15,393 nucleotides of DNA from DASZXJ01 sp035545895 (GTDB lineage: Bacteria; Planctomycetota; Phycisphaerae; Tepidisphaerales; Tepidisphaeraceae): assembly GCA_035545895.1 (NCBI GenBank), contig DASZXJ010000138.1:1-15393 (forward strand), read 5' to 3'. The notes under the pieces are model-generated. The model had not been told where the DNA came from. It made no database searches and saw only the letters and a list, made by a program, of their open reading frames with translations. Position 1 is the first letter of the stretch; each line of letters starts with the position of its first letter. Shown in pieces: positions 1 to 7,060 of the stretch. A program made the position numbers and the translations under genes.

Positions 1-627
1 CGGCGGACGATTGTCGGGAATGGAGCGAATCAATAACTTAAATGGACCAATCTTGGTGCTCTCTCCGACTTTCATCGCGAGGTTGCTTTTGGCGGATTTT
101 AGTTCCCCTCTGACGATGCGCGCATTAATCGAACCCCGTACAAACACTCGACCCGCTTCATTAGTGGGTGCTCGATTTGAGTTGATGCTCAACAGGGCCA
201 TGCTGCCATCATCAGACACATATGCCTGGCTATTTTGCTGGGTGTAATCCCCACCGTTGGCAATCAAATTCTGGTAGGTATCGTCGACAAAGGTATCAAT
301 GTTCAGTGCGTCCCGAGTTATGGGCAACAACTTGATGTCGCTCATCTTCATGAGCAATTCGATATGTGTTCCAATCGAAGAGTCGCCGCTATAGCGATTC
401 CGAAAGGACCTCTGTAATTCGTTGTTTCGAGTGATATGAACAGAACGTACACTAATATTGACGGTGCCTGGTTCAGTTGTAGGTGCCGACAGCATAATTC
501 CGCCGGGAAGCATAATAAAATACAAACCGATAATCCAAAAATTGTTTTGGGCGACATGATTCCCCTGTAAAGGATTTTGCTTACAAGAGTATTCTAAATA
601 GAAATGGCTCAATAGCAAATTCGGCAT
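1..627 (-). CDS. Secreted protein of unknown function, 3' end outside window
   Basis: A minus-strand frame is open from the left edge up to an ATG at 627-625. It reads continuously through residues such as TEPGTVNISVRSV, SINSNRAPTNEAGRVFV and ESTKIGPFKLLIRSI, which looks like a beta-rich extracytoplasmic protein. A hydrophobic stretch (FWIIGLYFIMLPGGIMLSA) precedes this part and resembles a signal peptide cleaved after LSA. The start is uncertain. ATG 627 lies 8 nt after the ispG stop, has no Shine-Dalgarno sequence and gives an unusually long n-region of about 29 residues. ATG 557 has an AGGGGA ribosome site 3 nt upstream but is in another frame; one extra T in the T5 run at 541-537 would join it to this frame and give a compact signal peptide. 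In-frame ATGs also occur at 516 and 495. The region is visibly more AT-rich than its neighbours. I recognise no family, so no function is proposed. It may be co-transcribed with ispG. Confidence 0.6.
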   Translation of the reverse strand, partial: MPNLLLSHFYLEYSCKQNPLQGNHVAQNNFWIIGLYFIMLPGGIMLSAPTTEPGTVNISVRSVHITRNNELQRSFRNRYSGDSSIGTHIELLMKMSDIKLLPITRDALNIDTFVDDTYQNLIANGGDYTQQNSQAYVSDDGSMALLSINSNRAPTNEAGRVFVRGSINARIVRGELKSAKSNLAMKVGESTKIGPFKLLIRSIPDNRPP

Positions 628-635
628 GTAGAACA

Positions 636-1886
636 TCATTTTACGACCGGCAGCGACAATCCTTTTTCGATCTGAATCTTTTCCCAACCGCTTCCTAATG
701 CGCCGATGGGATCGGGAGGCAGGATATCGACTTTCTTTTCGCCCAGCTTGGTTTGGCCGGTTTCAATACGGGTTTGCAGTTTCTTACATTCATCAAGCAG
801 GGCGGGAAGAATATTTTCCTCAGGCACGTTGGCGACTTTTTCCCCCTGCACGTAGATGATTCCGCGCCGATCGCCGGCGAAGATCGCGACATCCGCGCCT
901 TCACATTCGCCGGGACCGTTGACCACGCAGCCCATGACGGCCACCTTGATTGGCAGTTGAATTTCCTCCGCCAGTTTCTTGCGGACATCCTGCACCAGCC
1001 TGAACAGATCGACTTGAATGCGCCCGCAGGTGGGGCAGGCAATCAACTCCGCGCCTTTGCGCGTTCGCAGGCCCAGCACATAAAGCAGTTCCAGACCGTC
1101 CTGCACTTCGTAAACCGGATCATTTGCGTAACTGATGCGGATCGTGTCGCCAATCCCGCTTGCTAAAAGATGTCCCAGCGGCACGACACTGCGGATCGTT
1201 CCCGTCTCTTTCGGGCCCGCATGCGTCACGCCAAGGTGCAGCGGATAATCAAACCGCTTGCTGATTTCGGTATAGGCATCGATCACCAGCATGGGATCGA
1301 TGCTCTTTGCGCTGATGCAGATGTCGTGGAAGTTGCGCTCGTGAAAAATATCGAGATACTCTTCAAGCTTGGCGATCATGATCGCCAGCAGGTGGCCGTT
1401 CTTGTTCTCAGAAAAGACGCCGCCCAGTTCCTTTTGTCGTTTCTGCTTATCCTTGCGTTCGACAATTGAACCTTCGTTCACACCAACGCGAATGGGAATC
1501 TTGCGTTCCTTGCAGGCGTCGATGACTTTCAGCACCTGATCGCGGTCGGTAATGTTGCCGGGGTTCAGTCGGATCTTATGAACGCCTGCTTCGAGCGATT
1601 CCATCGCCCGCTGGAAATGAAAATGCACATCCGCGACGATGGGCACGGAAACCTGAGGCAAAATATACTTAAGGGCCTCGGTATCCTTCCGCTCGGGCAC
1701 GGCCACCCGGACGATATCCGCGCCGGCGGCGGCGAGTTTGTGGATTTCAGCGACGCACTTGTCGATCTCATGCGTATAGCCCGCCGTCATTGTTTGGACG
1801 GAAACGAGGCAATCGCCCCCAATTTCGACATAGCCGTGGGCTTTGTCGCCGATAACGATTTTGCGGGTTTTGCGGCGTGGAATCAT
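636..1886 (-). CDS. ispG: 4-hydroxy-3-methylbut-2-en-1-yl diphosphate synthase (IspG/GcpE)
   Basis: Cytoplasmic [4Fe-4S] enzyme of the MEP isoprenoid pathway that reductively converts methylerythritol cyclodiphosphate to HMBPP. The 416-residue protein covers the whole bacterial family without a large insert. The N-terminal TIM-barrel half carries VQTMTAGYTHE (30-40), VADVHFHF (84-91), IRLNPGNI (105-112) and RVGVNEGS (133-140). The C-terminal iron-sulfur half has the three cluster cysteines in ACPTCGR (Cys284, Cys287) and GCVVNGPGE (Cys320), with the conserved glutamate at 327. These spacings equal those of the E. coli enzyme as I remember it (Cys270/273/305, Glu312). The start at MIPRRKTRKI fits the family N-terminus, although no clear Shine-Dalgarno sequence precedes it. 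It stops at TGA (638-636), which helps show that TGA is a stop codon in this genome. It is divergent from the 2015-3325 gene and lies just upstream of the left-edge secreted protein. Confidence 0.96.
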   Translation of the reverse strand: MIPRRKTRKIVIGDKAHGYVEIGGDCLVSVQTMTAGYTHEIDKCVAEIHKLAAAGADIVRVAVPERKDTEALKYILPQVSVPIVADVHFHFQRAMESLEAGVHKIRLNPGNITDRDQVLKVIDACKERKIPIRVGVNEGSIVERKDKQKRQKELGGVFSENKNGHLLAIMIAKLEEYLDIFHERNFHDICISAKSIDPMLVIDAYTEISKRFDYPLHLGVTHAGPKETGTIRSVVPLGHLLASGIGDTIRISYANDPVYEVQDGLELLYVLGLRTRKGAELIACPTCGRIQVDLFRLVQDVRKKLAEEIQLPIKVAVMGCVVNGPGECEGADVAIFAGDRRGIIYVQGEKVANVPEENILPALLDECKKLQTRIETGQTKLGEKKVDILPPDPIGALGSGWEKIQIEKGLSLPVVK

Positions 1887-2011
1887 GGGTTTCTACGCTA
1901 GACTTTAAGAATCGGCCCGGGGCAAAGCAAACGCCTCGCGTGATGAGCATATCCACTTACGGCCCAAACGTTTCGGCAGTAACCTTGTCTAAATGGTGGA
2001 GCAACACAGTT

Positions 2012-2118
2012 CAAATGACGAATGACCAGGCCCGAATAACGAACCAAACTCGAAATCCGAGTGACAAATTCGGATTCGGGGCTTCGTCATTGATTCGTCA
2101 TTCGGGTTTCGTCATTTG
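2012..2118. repeat. Inverted repeat of TTCGTCATT/AATGACGAA words
   Basis: CAAATGACGAA at 2012-2022 pairs perfectly with TTCGTCATTTG at 2108-2118. CCCGAATAACGAA at 2031-2043 pairs with TTCGTCATTCGGG at 2094-2106 with one mismatch. Further related words lie between the arms. The element covers the start codon (2015) and the signal-peptide region of the downstream gene. It looks like a copy of an interspersed repeat rather than a local accident, because related words recur at 7061-7111 and 15203-15274. Confidence 0.8.
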
Positions 2119-3325
2119 GTATTTTTCGCTCGCTTTATTGATGGCGATCTCTCCCGTTGCCGGCCAGGATGATGATGCGTCCCGCGCCCAGGTGTCGGCC
2201 GCGGTTTCCGACGCGTCGGCGGCGCTTCGTGCGGAAATCGTGTCAACACACATCACGCCCGCCATTACAGTTGGACAGTTCATTCAGAAAACACAATCGC
2301 AGGAGGATTTTGATGTTCTGCTTCAGCGCGCCCAGCAGATCGGCGGGCCGCGTTGGATCGACCCGCAAACGTGTCAGGTCAAGCTTGAATTGTCCGCCCA
2401 GTGGGTGGCGACGCTGCTGATTTCCTCCGGGGAAACGCACGCCAAGCAATCGCCCATCCCGTCGCCACAGCTCGAACAATTGCTTACTGACTGGCGAACG
2501 CGCACGTTTACCGGCACGGGCACGAGCATTGCCACTCAAAAACTAAGCGCCATTCGTCCCGTAGATGCCGGGGATGTGTGGACCACCGTCAGCGAAAAAT
2601 CCCGCGCCGATGCAGTGGCTGCTGCGCGCCAGGATGCGATCAACCTCGTTCTTCAATCGATCCAGCCCGTTCAAATGACCCGCGGCCAGACGGTTGGCGA
2701 CTTGCTCACCCGCCCGTTGATTCAGCAGCGAGTCAACACCTGGCTGCAAGCCAGGCCTGTCACGCAGATTCGTTTCAAAGATGATCTGCAGGTCGAAGTC
2801 ATCGTGTCCGTGCCTCCGACGGAATTATTCAATTACATGGTGTCAATTGCGCCGACGGCTGCGGACGTGCCGTTGCCGACCGACGAGCAGGGGCAGCGGC
2901 AATTTCGAGCGGATTTTCTGAGTCATGTTCCCGCTGCCATTGGCCGCGCTGGAGCGGTGGCGGGAACACCCAAGCCGATTCCACTCCGCATTGATCTGCC
3001 CGCTCAGCCGCCGGCGTGGGTCAATATGCCGCTTGAGGCCGAAGCGATCGCGCCGCGCGCCGCGACGCCGCTGCGAACCAAGTCCAACGCCGAAACCAAC
3101 GCCGCCGAGGTCCTTAGAGTACGCGTCGGCGCGCTGCGTCTCAAACGCAATATCGCATTGGATGAACTGGCTGAGCAAAACCCTGCAATCAACGATGCGA
3201 TCACCCGCAGCCTGCTTCGCGCCCGCGTCGGTCCGGTCGAATACCGCTCCGATGGCAGCGTCCTGGTGCGCCTGAGCATCGATGGCCGCGACCTGTGGCA
3301 AGAACTCCGCCAGGCCGCGGATTAG
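2015..3325 (+). CDS. Exported protein with three LPP20/FlgT-like modules
   Basis: Predicted 436-residue exported protein. The chosen ATG (2015) starts MTNDQARITNQ; a long n-region is followed by the hydrophobic stretch FVIWYFSLALLMAISPVAG, with likely cleavage near residue 50. The frame is open back to 1877, but that extension overlaps the start of ispG and looks non-coding. I see three related modules, at about 57-138, 196-275 and 357-432. Each has an Ala-rich helix followed by a TVGD/TVGQ-like turn or its equivalent and then a strand ending in a G-x-V-x-V-like pattern. Module 2 is clearest: RADAVAAARQDAINLVLQSI, then QTVGDLL, then LQVEVIVSVPP; module 3 ends YRSDGSVLVRLSIDGRDLW. This resembles the LPP20 lipoprotein / FlgT N-terminal pattern (A..AA..DA...L...I). 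The middle linker (276-350) is Pro/Ala-rich. The role is unknown; an envelope location is inferred from the signal peptide. The N-terminus is encoded by an inverted repeat, which is unusual. Confidence 0.75.
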   Translation: MTNDQARITNQTRNPSDKFGFGASSLIRHSGFVIWYFSLALLMAISPVAGQDDDASRAQVSAAVSDASAALRAEIVSTHITPAITVGQFIQKTQSQEDFDVLLQRAQQIGGPRWIDPQTCQVKLELSAQWVATLLISSGETHAKQSPIPSPQLEQLLTDWRTRTFTGTGTSIATQKLSAIRPVDAGDVWTTVSEKSRADAVAAARQDAINLVLQSIQPVQMTRGQTVGDLLTRPLIQQRVNTWLQARPVTQIRFKDDLQVEVIVSVPPTELFNYMVSIAPTAADVPLPTDEQGQRQFRADFLSHVPAAIGRAGAVAGTPKPIPLRIDLPAQPPAWVNMPLEAEAIAPRAATPLRTKSNAETNAAEVLRVRVGALRLKRNIALDELAEQNPAINDAITRSLLRARVGPVEYRSDGSVLVRLSIDGRDLWQELRQAAD

Positions 3326-3343
3326 TTGAAGCATTGAAATGAG

Positions 3344-3379
3344 ATGACTGTTTTGCATCACTTTGCTAGAATAGCAGCA
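3344..3379 (+). promoter_or_regulatory. Candidate promoter of the DUF433/DUF5615 pair
   Basis: ATGACT at 3344-3349 (4 of 6 matches to TTGACA) and TAGAAT at 3367-3372 (5 of 6 to TATAAT) are separated by 17 nt. Transcription would start near 3379, only about 5 nt before the ATG at 3384, and no Shine-Dalgarno sequence is visible, so the mRNA would be close to leaderless. The -10 lies in a small palindrome (GCTAGAATAGC), a possible autoregulation site. Pattern match only. Confidence 0.35.
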
Positions 3380-3383
3380 AGTT

Positions 3384-3623
3384 ATGACCTTACACGAATT
3401 CATCACGCGCGATCCGTCAATTTGCGGTGGTGAACCCGTTTTTCGCGGCACGCGCGTGACTCTGCGAACTGTGCTTGCCTCGCTCGCTGAAGGGGATTCG
3501 CCTGAAATAATTCTCAAGAATTTCCCCACATTGAAGCTGGACCAACTCAAAGCAGTCATTGCTTTTGCAGCAGCGTCAGCCCAGGAAGATTTGCCCATTC
3601 CCCAAGTGCCTTCGTCGATATGA
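3384..3623 (+). CDS. DUF433 family antitoxin (VapB-like)
   Basis: A 79-residue protein of the DUF433 family, small winged-helix-like proteins usually found as the antitoxin upstream of a DUF5615 PIN-like toxin. Recognisable are ITRDPSICGGEPVFRGTRV (7-25), the family hallmark of D-P-x-I-x-x-G-x-P-x-x-x-G-T-R, then VLASLAEGDSPEIILKNFP (30-48) and LKLDQLKAVIAFAA (50-63). The length is usual for the family. Its stop overlaps the start of the downstream toxin in an ATGA junction (3620-3623), so the two are translationally coupled. As in other such pairs it probably binds the toxin and represses the operon; that is inferred from the family. The antitoxin is intact while its partner is not. Confidence 0.9.
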   Translation: MTLHEFITRDPSICGGEPVFRGTRVTLRTVLASLAEGDSPEIILKNFPTLKLDQLKAVIAFAAASAQEDLPIPQVPSSI

Positions 3624-3976
3624 AGATCAAGGTCGATGAAAATCTGCCGAATGATCTGGCCGGGTTGCTGAAATCATTAGGTCATGACGTTCACACAGTT
3701 CCACAAGAAAATCTTGCCGGTGAAAATGATGCTTCAATTCTCGAAGCAGCCACTTGAGAATCGCGACTCCTTTTCACGCAAGACCTCGATTTTTCTGACG
3801 TGCGAAAGTTAAAACCCGGCCACCATTCTGGCATTGTGCTATTGAGACTGAAACATCCCAGTCGTCGCCGGCTTGTAGAGCGCGTTCATCAGGTATTGCA
3901 GACTCATTCAATTGAAGAATGGGATCGTTGTTTTGTTGTAATCAGCGACATTAAGCTGCGCGTTCGCAAACCTTAA
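3620..3976 (+). pseudogene. DUF5615 PIN-like toxin, interrupted by in-frame TGA
   Basis: The reading frame starts MKIKVDENLPNDLAGLL, matching the DUF5615 N-terminus with its acidic pair D6-E7. It runs to LEAAT and meets TGA at 3755-3757 (codon 46). Beyond it the same frame continues without a shift: ESRLLFTQDLDFSDVRKL, the family's T-x-D-x-DF acidic motif, then SGIVLLRLKHPSRRRLV and VISDIKLRVRKP before TAA at 3974-3976. The full length would be 118 codons, normal for the family. The 45-residue product made by ordinary termination lacks the second acidic motif and should be inactive. A CGA-to-TGA change would restore EAATRESRLL, which reads naturally for the family. TGA ends other genes here, so recoding is unlikely. 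The start overlaps the antitoxin stop (ATGA). A sequencing or assembly error remains possible. Confidence 0.85.
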
Positions 3977-4617
3977 CCATTCCGCAGCATCGTCCGCACA
4001 TACATGTTCGTCCGCCTCTCATGCCCCAGCGTTCCAAATGAGCCATGCCCCGGCAAAAGTTTCGTATCATCCGGCAACTGCATGACCCGCCGAACCGAAT
4101 TCTCCAGGTCCTCGTGATTTGAATCGGGCAAATCAGTGCGGCCGATCGCGCCGCCGATGATCAAGTCGCCGCCCACCAGAATCTTCTCCGAAGAAATGTG
4201 ATACATCACATGCCCCGGTGCATGGCCAGGCGTGAAAATCACCTCGACCTGCAAATTGCCGATGTTTAGCTTCTGTCCATCTTCCACATGTGCATCCGCA
4301 CTACGTGGCGGAATTGTGAAGGGCAATTCAAACACCGAGCTATTCGGATTTTGCAACTTCGGTTCGTCCAATCGATGAATCAGCACCTTGGCATTGGGAA
4401 ATCGCTTGGTAACGATCGCATGATCGGCAATATGATCGAAATGCCCGTGCGTCAGCCATAGTCCGATCAGGTCCCAACCTTTTTTCTGCACCTCATCCAA
4501 TAGCGGCCCGACGGTATGATCCGGCGCATCAAACATTACCGCGACCTTCGCGTTTTCATCCGCAATGACAAACGAATTGGTCATCGCAATGCCGCCACTG
4601 TTCATCAGTATTTGCAT
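3973..4617 (-). CDS. MBL-fold metallohydrolase (glyoxalase II-like)
   Basis: Predicted cytoplasmic metallo-beta-lactamase-fold hydrolase of 214 residues. With the start at MQILMNSGG, the metal-binding set is complete: THGHFDH (His57, His59, Asp61, His62), FTPGHAPGH (His132), VGGDLIIGG (Asp151) and LLPGHGSFG (His191). The short form without the C-terminal substrate domain of true glyoxalase II, and the order of motifs, place it with the hydroxyacylglutathione-hydrolase-like or persulfide-dioxygenase-like MBL proteins; the substrate cannot be told. The frame extends 16 codons upstream to 4665, but those codons (LTSYPSCLRGSS) are translated CACGAAG repeat, so I prefer the start at 4617. No clear Shine-Dalgarno sequence is visible. 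It lies downstream of the Gfo/Idh/MocA gene on the same strand with the inverted repeat between them. Its stop overlaps the stop of the convergent toxin pseudogene. Confidence 0.9.
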   Translation of the reverse strand: MQILMNSGGIAMTNSFVIADENAKVAVMFDAPDHTVGPLLDEVQKKGWDLIGLWLTHGHFDHIADHAIVTKRFPNAKVLIHRLDEPKLQNPNSSVFELPFTIPPRSADAHVEDGQKLNIGNLQVEVIFTPGHAPGHVMYHISSEKILVGGDLIIGGAIGRTDLPDSNHEDLENSVRRVMQLPDDTKLLPGHGSFGTLGHERRTNMYVRTMLRNG

Positions 4618-4630
4618 AAAGTTGATTGAA

Positions 4631-4730
4631 GAGCCACGAAGGCACGAAGGGTACGAAGTCAACACGAAGAAGATAAATTTAATTTGAATGTCCTTCGTGC
4701 TTTCTTCGTCTCTTCGTGACTTCGTGGCTC
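4631..4730. repeat. 100-bp inverted repeat built of CACGAAG words
   Basis: The left arm (4631-4672) reads GAGCCACGAAGGCACGAAG and continues with further ACGAAG words. The right arm (4689-4730), read on the other strand, gives GAGCCACGAAGTCACGAAG and also continues with ACGAAG words. The centre is an AT-rich spacer (AAATTTAATTTGAA). It begins 4 nt after the stop codon of the Gfo/Idh/MocA gene and ends 13 nt before the MBL start. The arms would form a long imperfect hairpin in the transcript, so attenuation or RNA stabilisation between the two genes is possible. There is no trailing T-run on either strand. Confidence 0.85.
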
Positions 4731-4734
4731 TGGT

Positions 4735-5751
4735 TCAAAATTTTAATCCAATTTGTTTTCGAATTTCATCCAGCACGCGCATGTTTCCGATCGATTGTTC
4801 GGCCGAGATGGCGGGGGGGATTTCGCCTTTCAACGCTGCCGCAAAATCGTCGGCTTCGAGCGCGTACAGCTCCGCCGGCGACTCCACCGTGAAATCCTCT
4901 TTCGGCGGGCGCACCGGCATGCCGCTGGCGACATCCTGCCTGGGCGGCGTGCTGTAGGCAATGTGATAAACCGACGGCCTGGGCGGTTTCCACGGAATCG
5001 GAATATGCACATAACCCTCCGCGCCGCAGACATAGGCGCTGTTATCCGCCTGCAGCGTCATTCCGCAGACAAAAGTCGCGAGCACGCCGCTGGGGAAATG
5101 CAGTGTCCCGGCTGCGCATTCGTCCACGCCGCTGGAATGTAATCGACCCGTCGCGAGAACTGACCTGGGCTCTTCGCCGGTCACAAGCCTGGCAAAATCC
5201 AGGCAATAACAGCCGACATCCATCATGGAACCGCCCGCCAGGTCCGCGCGAAAGCGGATATTGTCCACCAGCTTGGTCGTGCGATAGCAGAAGCTGGTTT
5301 TGATCGCGCGAATTTCCCCGATTCGGCCGGATCGGATCGCCTTCAGCACAGCCTGCGTCTGTGGATGCGATCGATACATGAATGCTTCGACCAGCAACTT
5401 CCCCGCCGACTTGGCGGCTTGAAACATTTCCGCCGCCTGTGCCGCATTGCTCGCCATCGGTTTTTCGCACAGCACGTGTTTGCCCGCCGCCAGCGCTTTC
5501 AGCGTCCATTCGTGATGCATCGAATTGGGCAGGCTGAGATAGATCGCATCGACCTGCGGATCGTTAAGAAGGGCTTCATATTTCGCATGGGCGGCGTTAA
5601 GGGAAAACTGCCGCGCAAACGCACTCGCCGTCTCGCCGCTGCGCGATCCGACCGCCACCACCCGGCCTCGCCGCGACGTCGCCATGCCCGCGGCGAATTG
5701 CTTGGCGATATTGCCCGTGCCCAAAATTCCCCATCGCAACAAATCAGCCAT
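4735..5751 (-). CDS. Gfo/Idh/MocA family oxidoreductase
   Basis: NAD(P)-dependent oxidoreductase of the Gfo/Idh/MocA superfamily, 338 residues, close to the usual length. The N-terminal Rossmann domain has RWGILGTGNIAKQFA near residues 6-20 (GxGxxA) and AIYLSLPNSMHHEW. The family catalytic lysine sits in CEKPM (about Lys97). The C-terminal alpha/beta domain carries GGSMMDVGCYCLDFARLVTG, which resembles dihydrodiol-dehydrogenase and glucose-fructose oxidoreductase-like members. The substrate, probably a sugar or cyclitol derivative, cannot be assigned from sequence. No signal peptide is seen, so it is cytoplasmic. An in-frame GTG at 5754 precedes the ATG at 5751; the ribosome site AGGAG is 7 nt from the ATG and only 4 nt from the GTG, so ATG 5751 is preferred. 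It is divergent from the aminotransferase gene with about 50 bp between them. Confidence 0.92.
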   Translation of the reverse strand: MADLLRWGILGTGNIAKQFAAGMATSRRGRVVAVGSRSGETASAFARQFSLNAAHAKYEALLNDPQVDAIYLSLPNSMHHEWTLKALAAGKHVLCEKPMASNAAQAAEMFQAAKSAGKLLVEAFMYRSHPQTQAVLKAIRSGRIGEIRAIKTSFCYRTTKLVDNIRFRADLAGGSMMDVGCYCLDFARLVTGEEPRSVLATGRLHSSGVDECAAGTLHFPSGVLATFVCGMTLQADNSAYVCGAEGYVHIPIPWKPPRPSVYHIAYSTPPRQDVASGMPVRPPKEDFTVESPAELYALEADDFAAALKGEIPPAISAEQSIGNMRVLDEIRKQIGLKF

Positions 5752-5804
5752 CACTTTACTCCTGCATCAATCAGCATATTCTTTATTCTTAAGAAGAGGA
5801 AATG
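5752..5804. promoter_or_regulatory. Short divergent intergenic region with palindrome
   Basis: Fifty-three bases separate the two divergent starts and must hold both ribosome sites (AGGAG for the oxidoreductase, AGAGGA for the aminotransferase). A perfect 10-bp palindrome, TTCTTAAGAA, lies at 5786-5795 and overlaps the aminotransferase ribosome site. It could be an operator but may be chance. No convincing paired -35/-10 fits on either strand, so promoters may extend into the opposite coding sequence. Confidence 0.3.
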
Positions 5805-7010
5805 ATGTCTCATACGCAAGAAGTTCTGGATCGGGCAAAAAACGTACTCATCAGAAATTACGCGCGACAACCCATTGTCATGGCGCGCGGCGAAGGTTCG
5901 TACGTCTGGAATACCAATGGCAAACGCTATCTCGATCTCTTCGCCGGCTTCGGCGGAGGAATTCTAGGCCACTGTCACCCAGCCCAGGTACAGGCCGCCA
6001 CCGATCAGGCAAAAAAATTGTGGCATGTCGGAAATACGTTTCACACCGAGCCGCAGGTGGAATTCGCCGAGCGATTGAACAAGCATGCTTTCAAGGGACA
6101 GGCGTTTTTCTGTCATAGCGGCTTGGAAGCCAACGAAGCTGCGACGAAACTGGCTCGGCTGCGAGGTTCACACTCGACAAAAAAGAAATGGAAAACCATT
6201 TCCTTTACGAAGTCATTTCACGGCCGATCTCTTGCGATGATCGCTGCCACGGGCAACCCCAAGGTGCGCGAAGGCTTCGAACCGCCAGTCCCCGGGTTTT
6301 CGCAAGTGGAACTTGGCGATCTGGAAGGTCTCACCGGCGCCGTCGATGACGAAGTCTCCGCCATCATTGTCGAACCCATCCAGGGCGAAGGTGGCATCCA
6401 TCCCGTGCCGCCGGACTTTGCACTTGAATTGCGACGGCTTTGCGACGCGCGAGGCATCACGCTGATTTACGATGAAGTCTGGACGGGCGGCGGACGGACC
6501 GGCAAATGGTTCGGCCACCAACATCTGACCGACCCATCCGGCAAAGTCATCGAACCGGATATCATGACCCTCGGCAAAGCCGTCGGCGGGGGACTGCCCG
6601 TCGGAGTCATGTACGCCAAACCCGAACTGGCCGCGCTATTAACACCCGGCAAGCACGGCTGCACCCTCGGCGGCAACCCCATCTGCATGGCGGTCGCTCG
6701 AACCATCTTCGACGTCATTGAACAGGAAAAACTATTGGAAAATGCCGTCACATTGGGCGAAATAGCCGTCGCCCGCTTGCGGAATGAACCCAAAATATCC
6801 AACAAAATTGCAGATATTCGCGGCAAAGGGTTGATGCTCGGCATTGAATTGCGCGAACCTCCAGAAAAAATCGTCGAAAAAGGGTTGGATCGTGGTATTA
6901 TCATCAACCTGACGGCGCAGAAAGTTATTCGCCTTGCCCCGCCGATAAACATCAACAAGGAACTATGGCACCAGGGGCTGGATATTCTGATTCAGACAAT
7001 AGCGGCGTAG
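5805..7010 (+). CDS. argD: Class III aminotransferase, probably acetylornithine aminotransferase (ArgD)
   Basis: PLP-dependent class III aminotransferase of about 400 residues, the usual ArgD length. Counted from the upstream ATG at 5802, motifs in order are NGKRYLDLFAGFGGGILGHC (40-59), FFCHSGLEANEAATKLAR (102-119), SFHGRSLAMIAATG (138-151), VEPIQGEGG (190-198), IYDEVWTGGGRTG (222-234) with the PLP-nitrogen aspartate at 224, EPDIMTLGKAVGGG (251-264) with the Schiff-base lysine at 259, and CTLGGNP (287-293). The overall pattern fits acetylornithine or succinyl-DAP transaminase (arginine or lysine synthesis). Related omega-transaminases share these motifs and no arg genes adjoin it, so the symbol is probable rather than certain. 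Two adjacent ATGs exist (5802, 5805). The AGAGGA site is too close to the first, so 5805 is chosen. Confidence 0.82.
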   Translation: MSHTQEVLDRAKNVLIRNYARQPIVMARGEGSYVWNTNGKRYLDLFAGFGGGILGHCHPAQVQAATDQAKKLWHVGNTFHTEPQVEFAERLNKHAFKGQAFFCHSGLEANEAATKLARLRGSHSTKKKWKTISFTKSFHGRSLAMIAATGNPKVREGFEPPVPGFSQVELGDLEGLTGAVDDEVSAIIVEPIQGEGGIHPVPPDFALELRRLCDARGITLIYDEVWTGGGRTGKWFGHQHLTDPSGKVIEPDIMTLGKAVGGGLPVGVMYAKPELAALLTPGKHGCTLGGNPICMAVARTIFDVIEQEKLLENAVTLGEIAVARLRNEPKISNKIADIRGKGLMLGIELREPPEKIVEKGLDRGIIINLTAQKVIRLAPPININKELWHQGLDILIQTIAA

Positions 7011-7060
7011 ATTCCGCGCGCAAAAATCCCAATGTCCAAATCCCACTGATCAACAAAGCG

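Noticed and set aside
11..247. Plus-strand 78-codon frame at the left edge
   Set aside because: It is antisense to the longer minus-strand frame open to the edge, which has a signal peptide and a coherent beta-rich sequence.
2843..3598. Minus-strand open frame of 251 codons
   Set aside because: It runs antisense through the end of the LPP20-like gene and the DUF433 gene, both supported by motifs.
3755..3757. TGA recoded as an amino acid (alternative code or selenocysteine)
   Set aside because: ispG and the Gfo/Idh/MocA gene end at TGA at natural C-termini, and no SECIS-like hairpin is evident after 3757.
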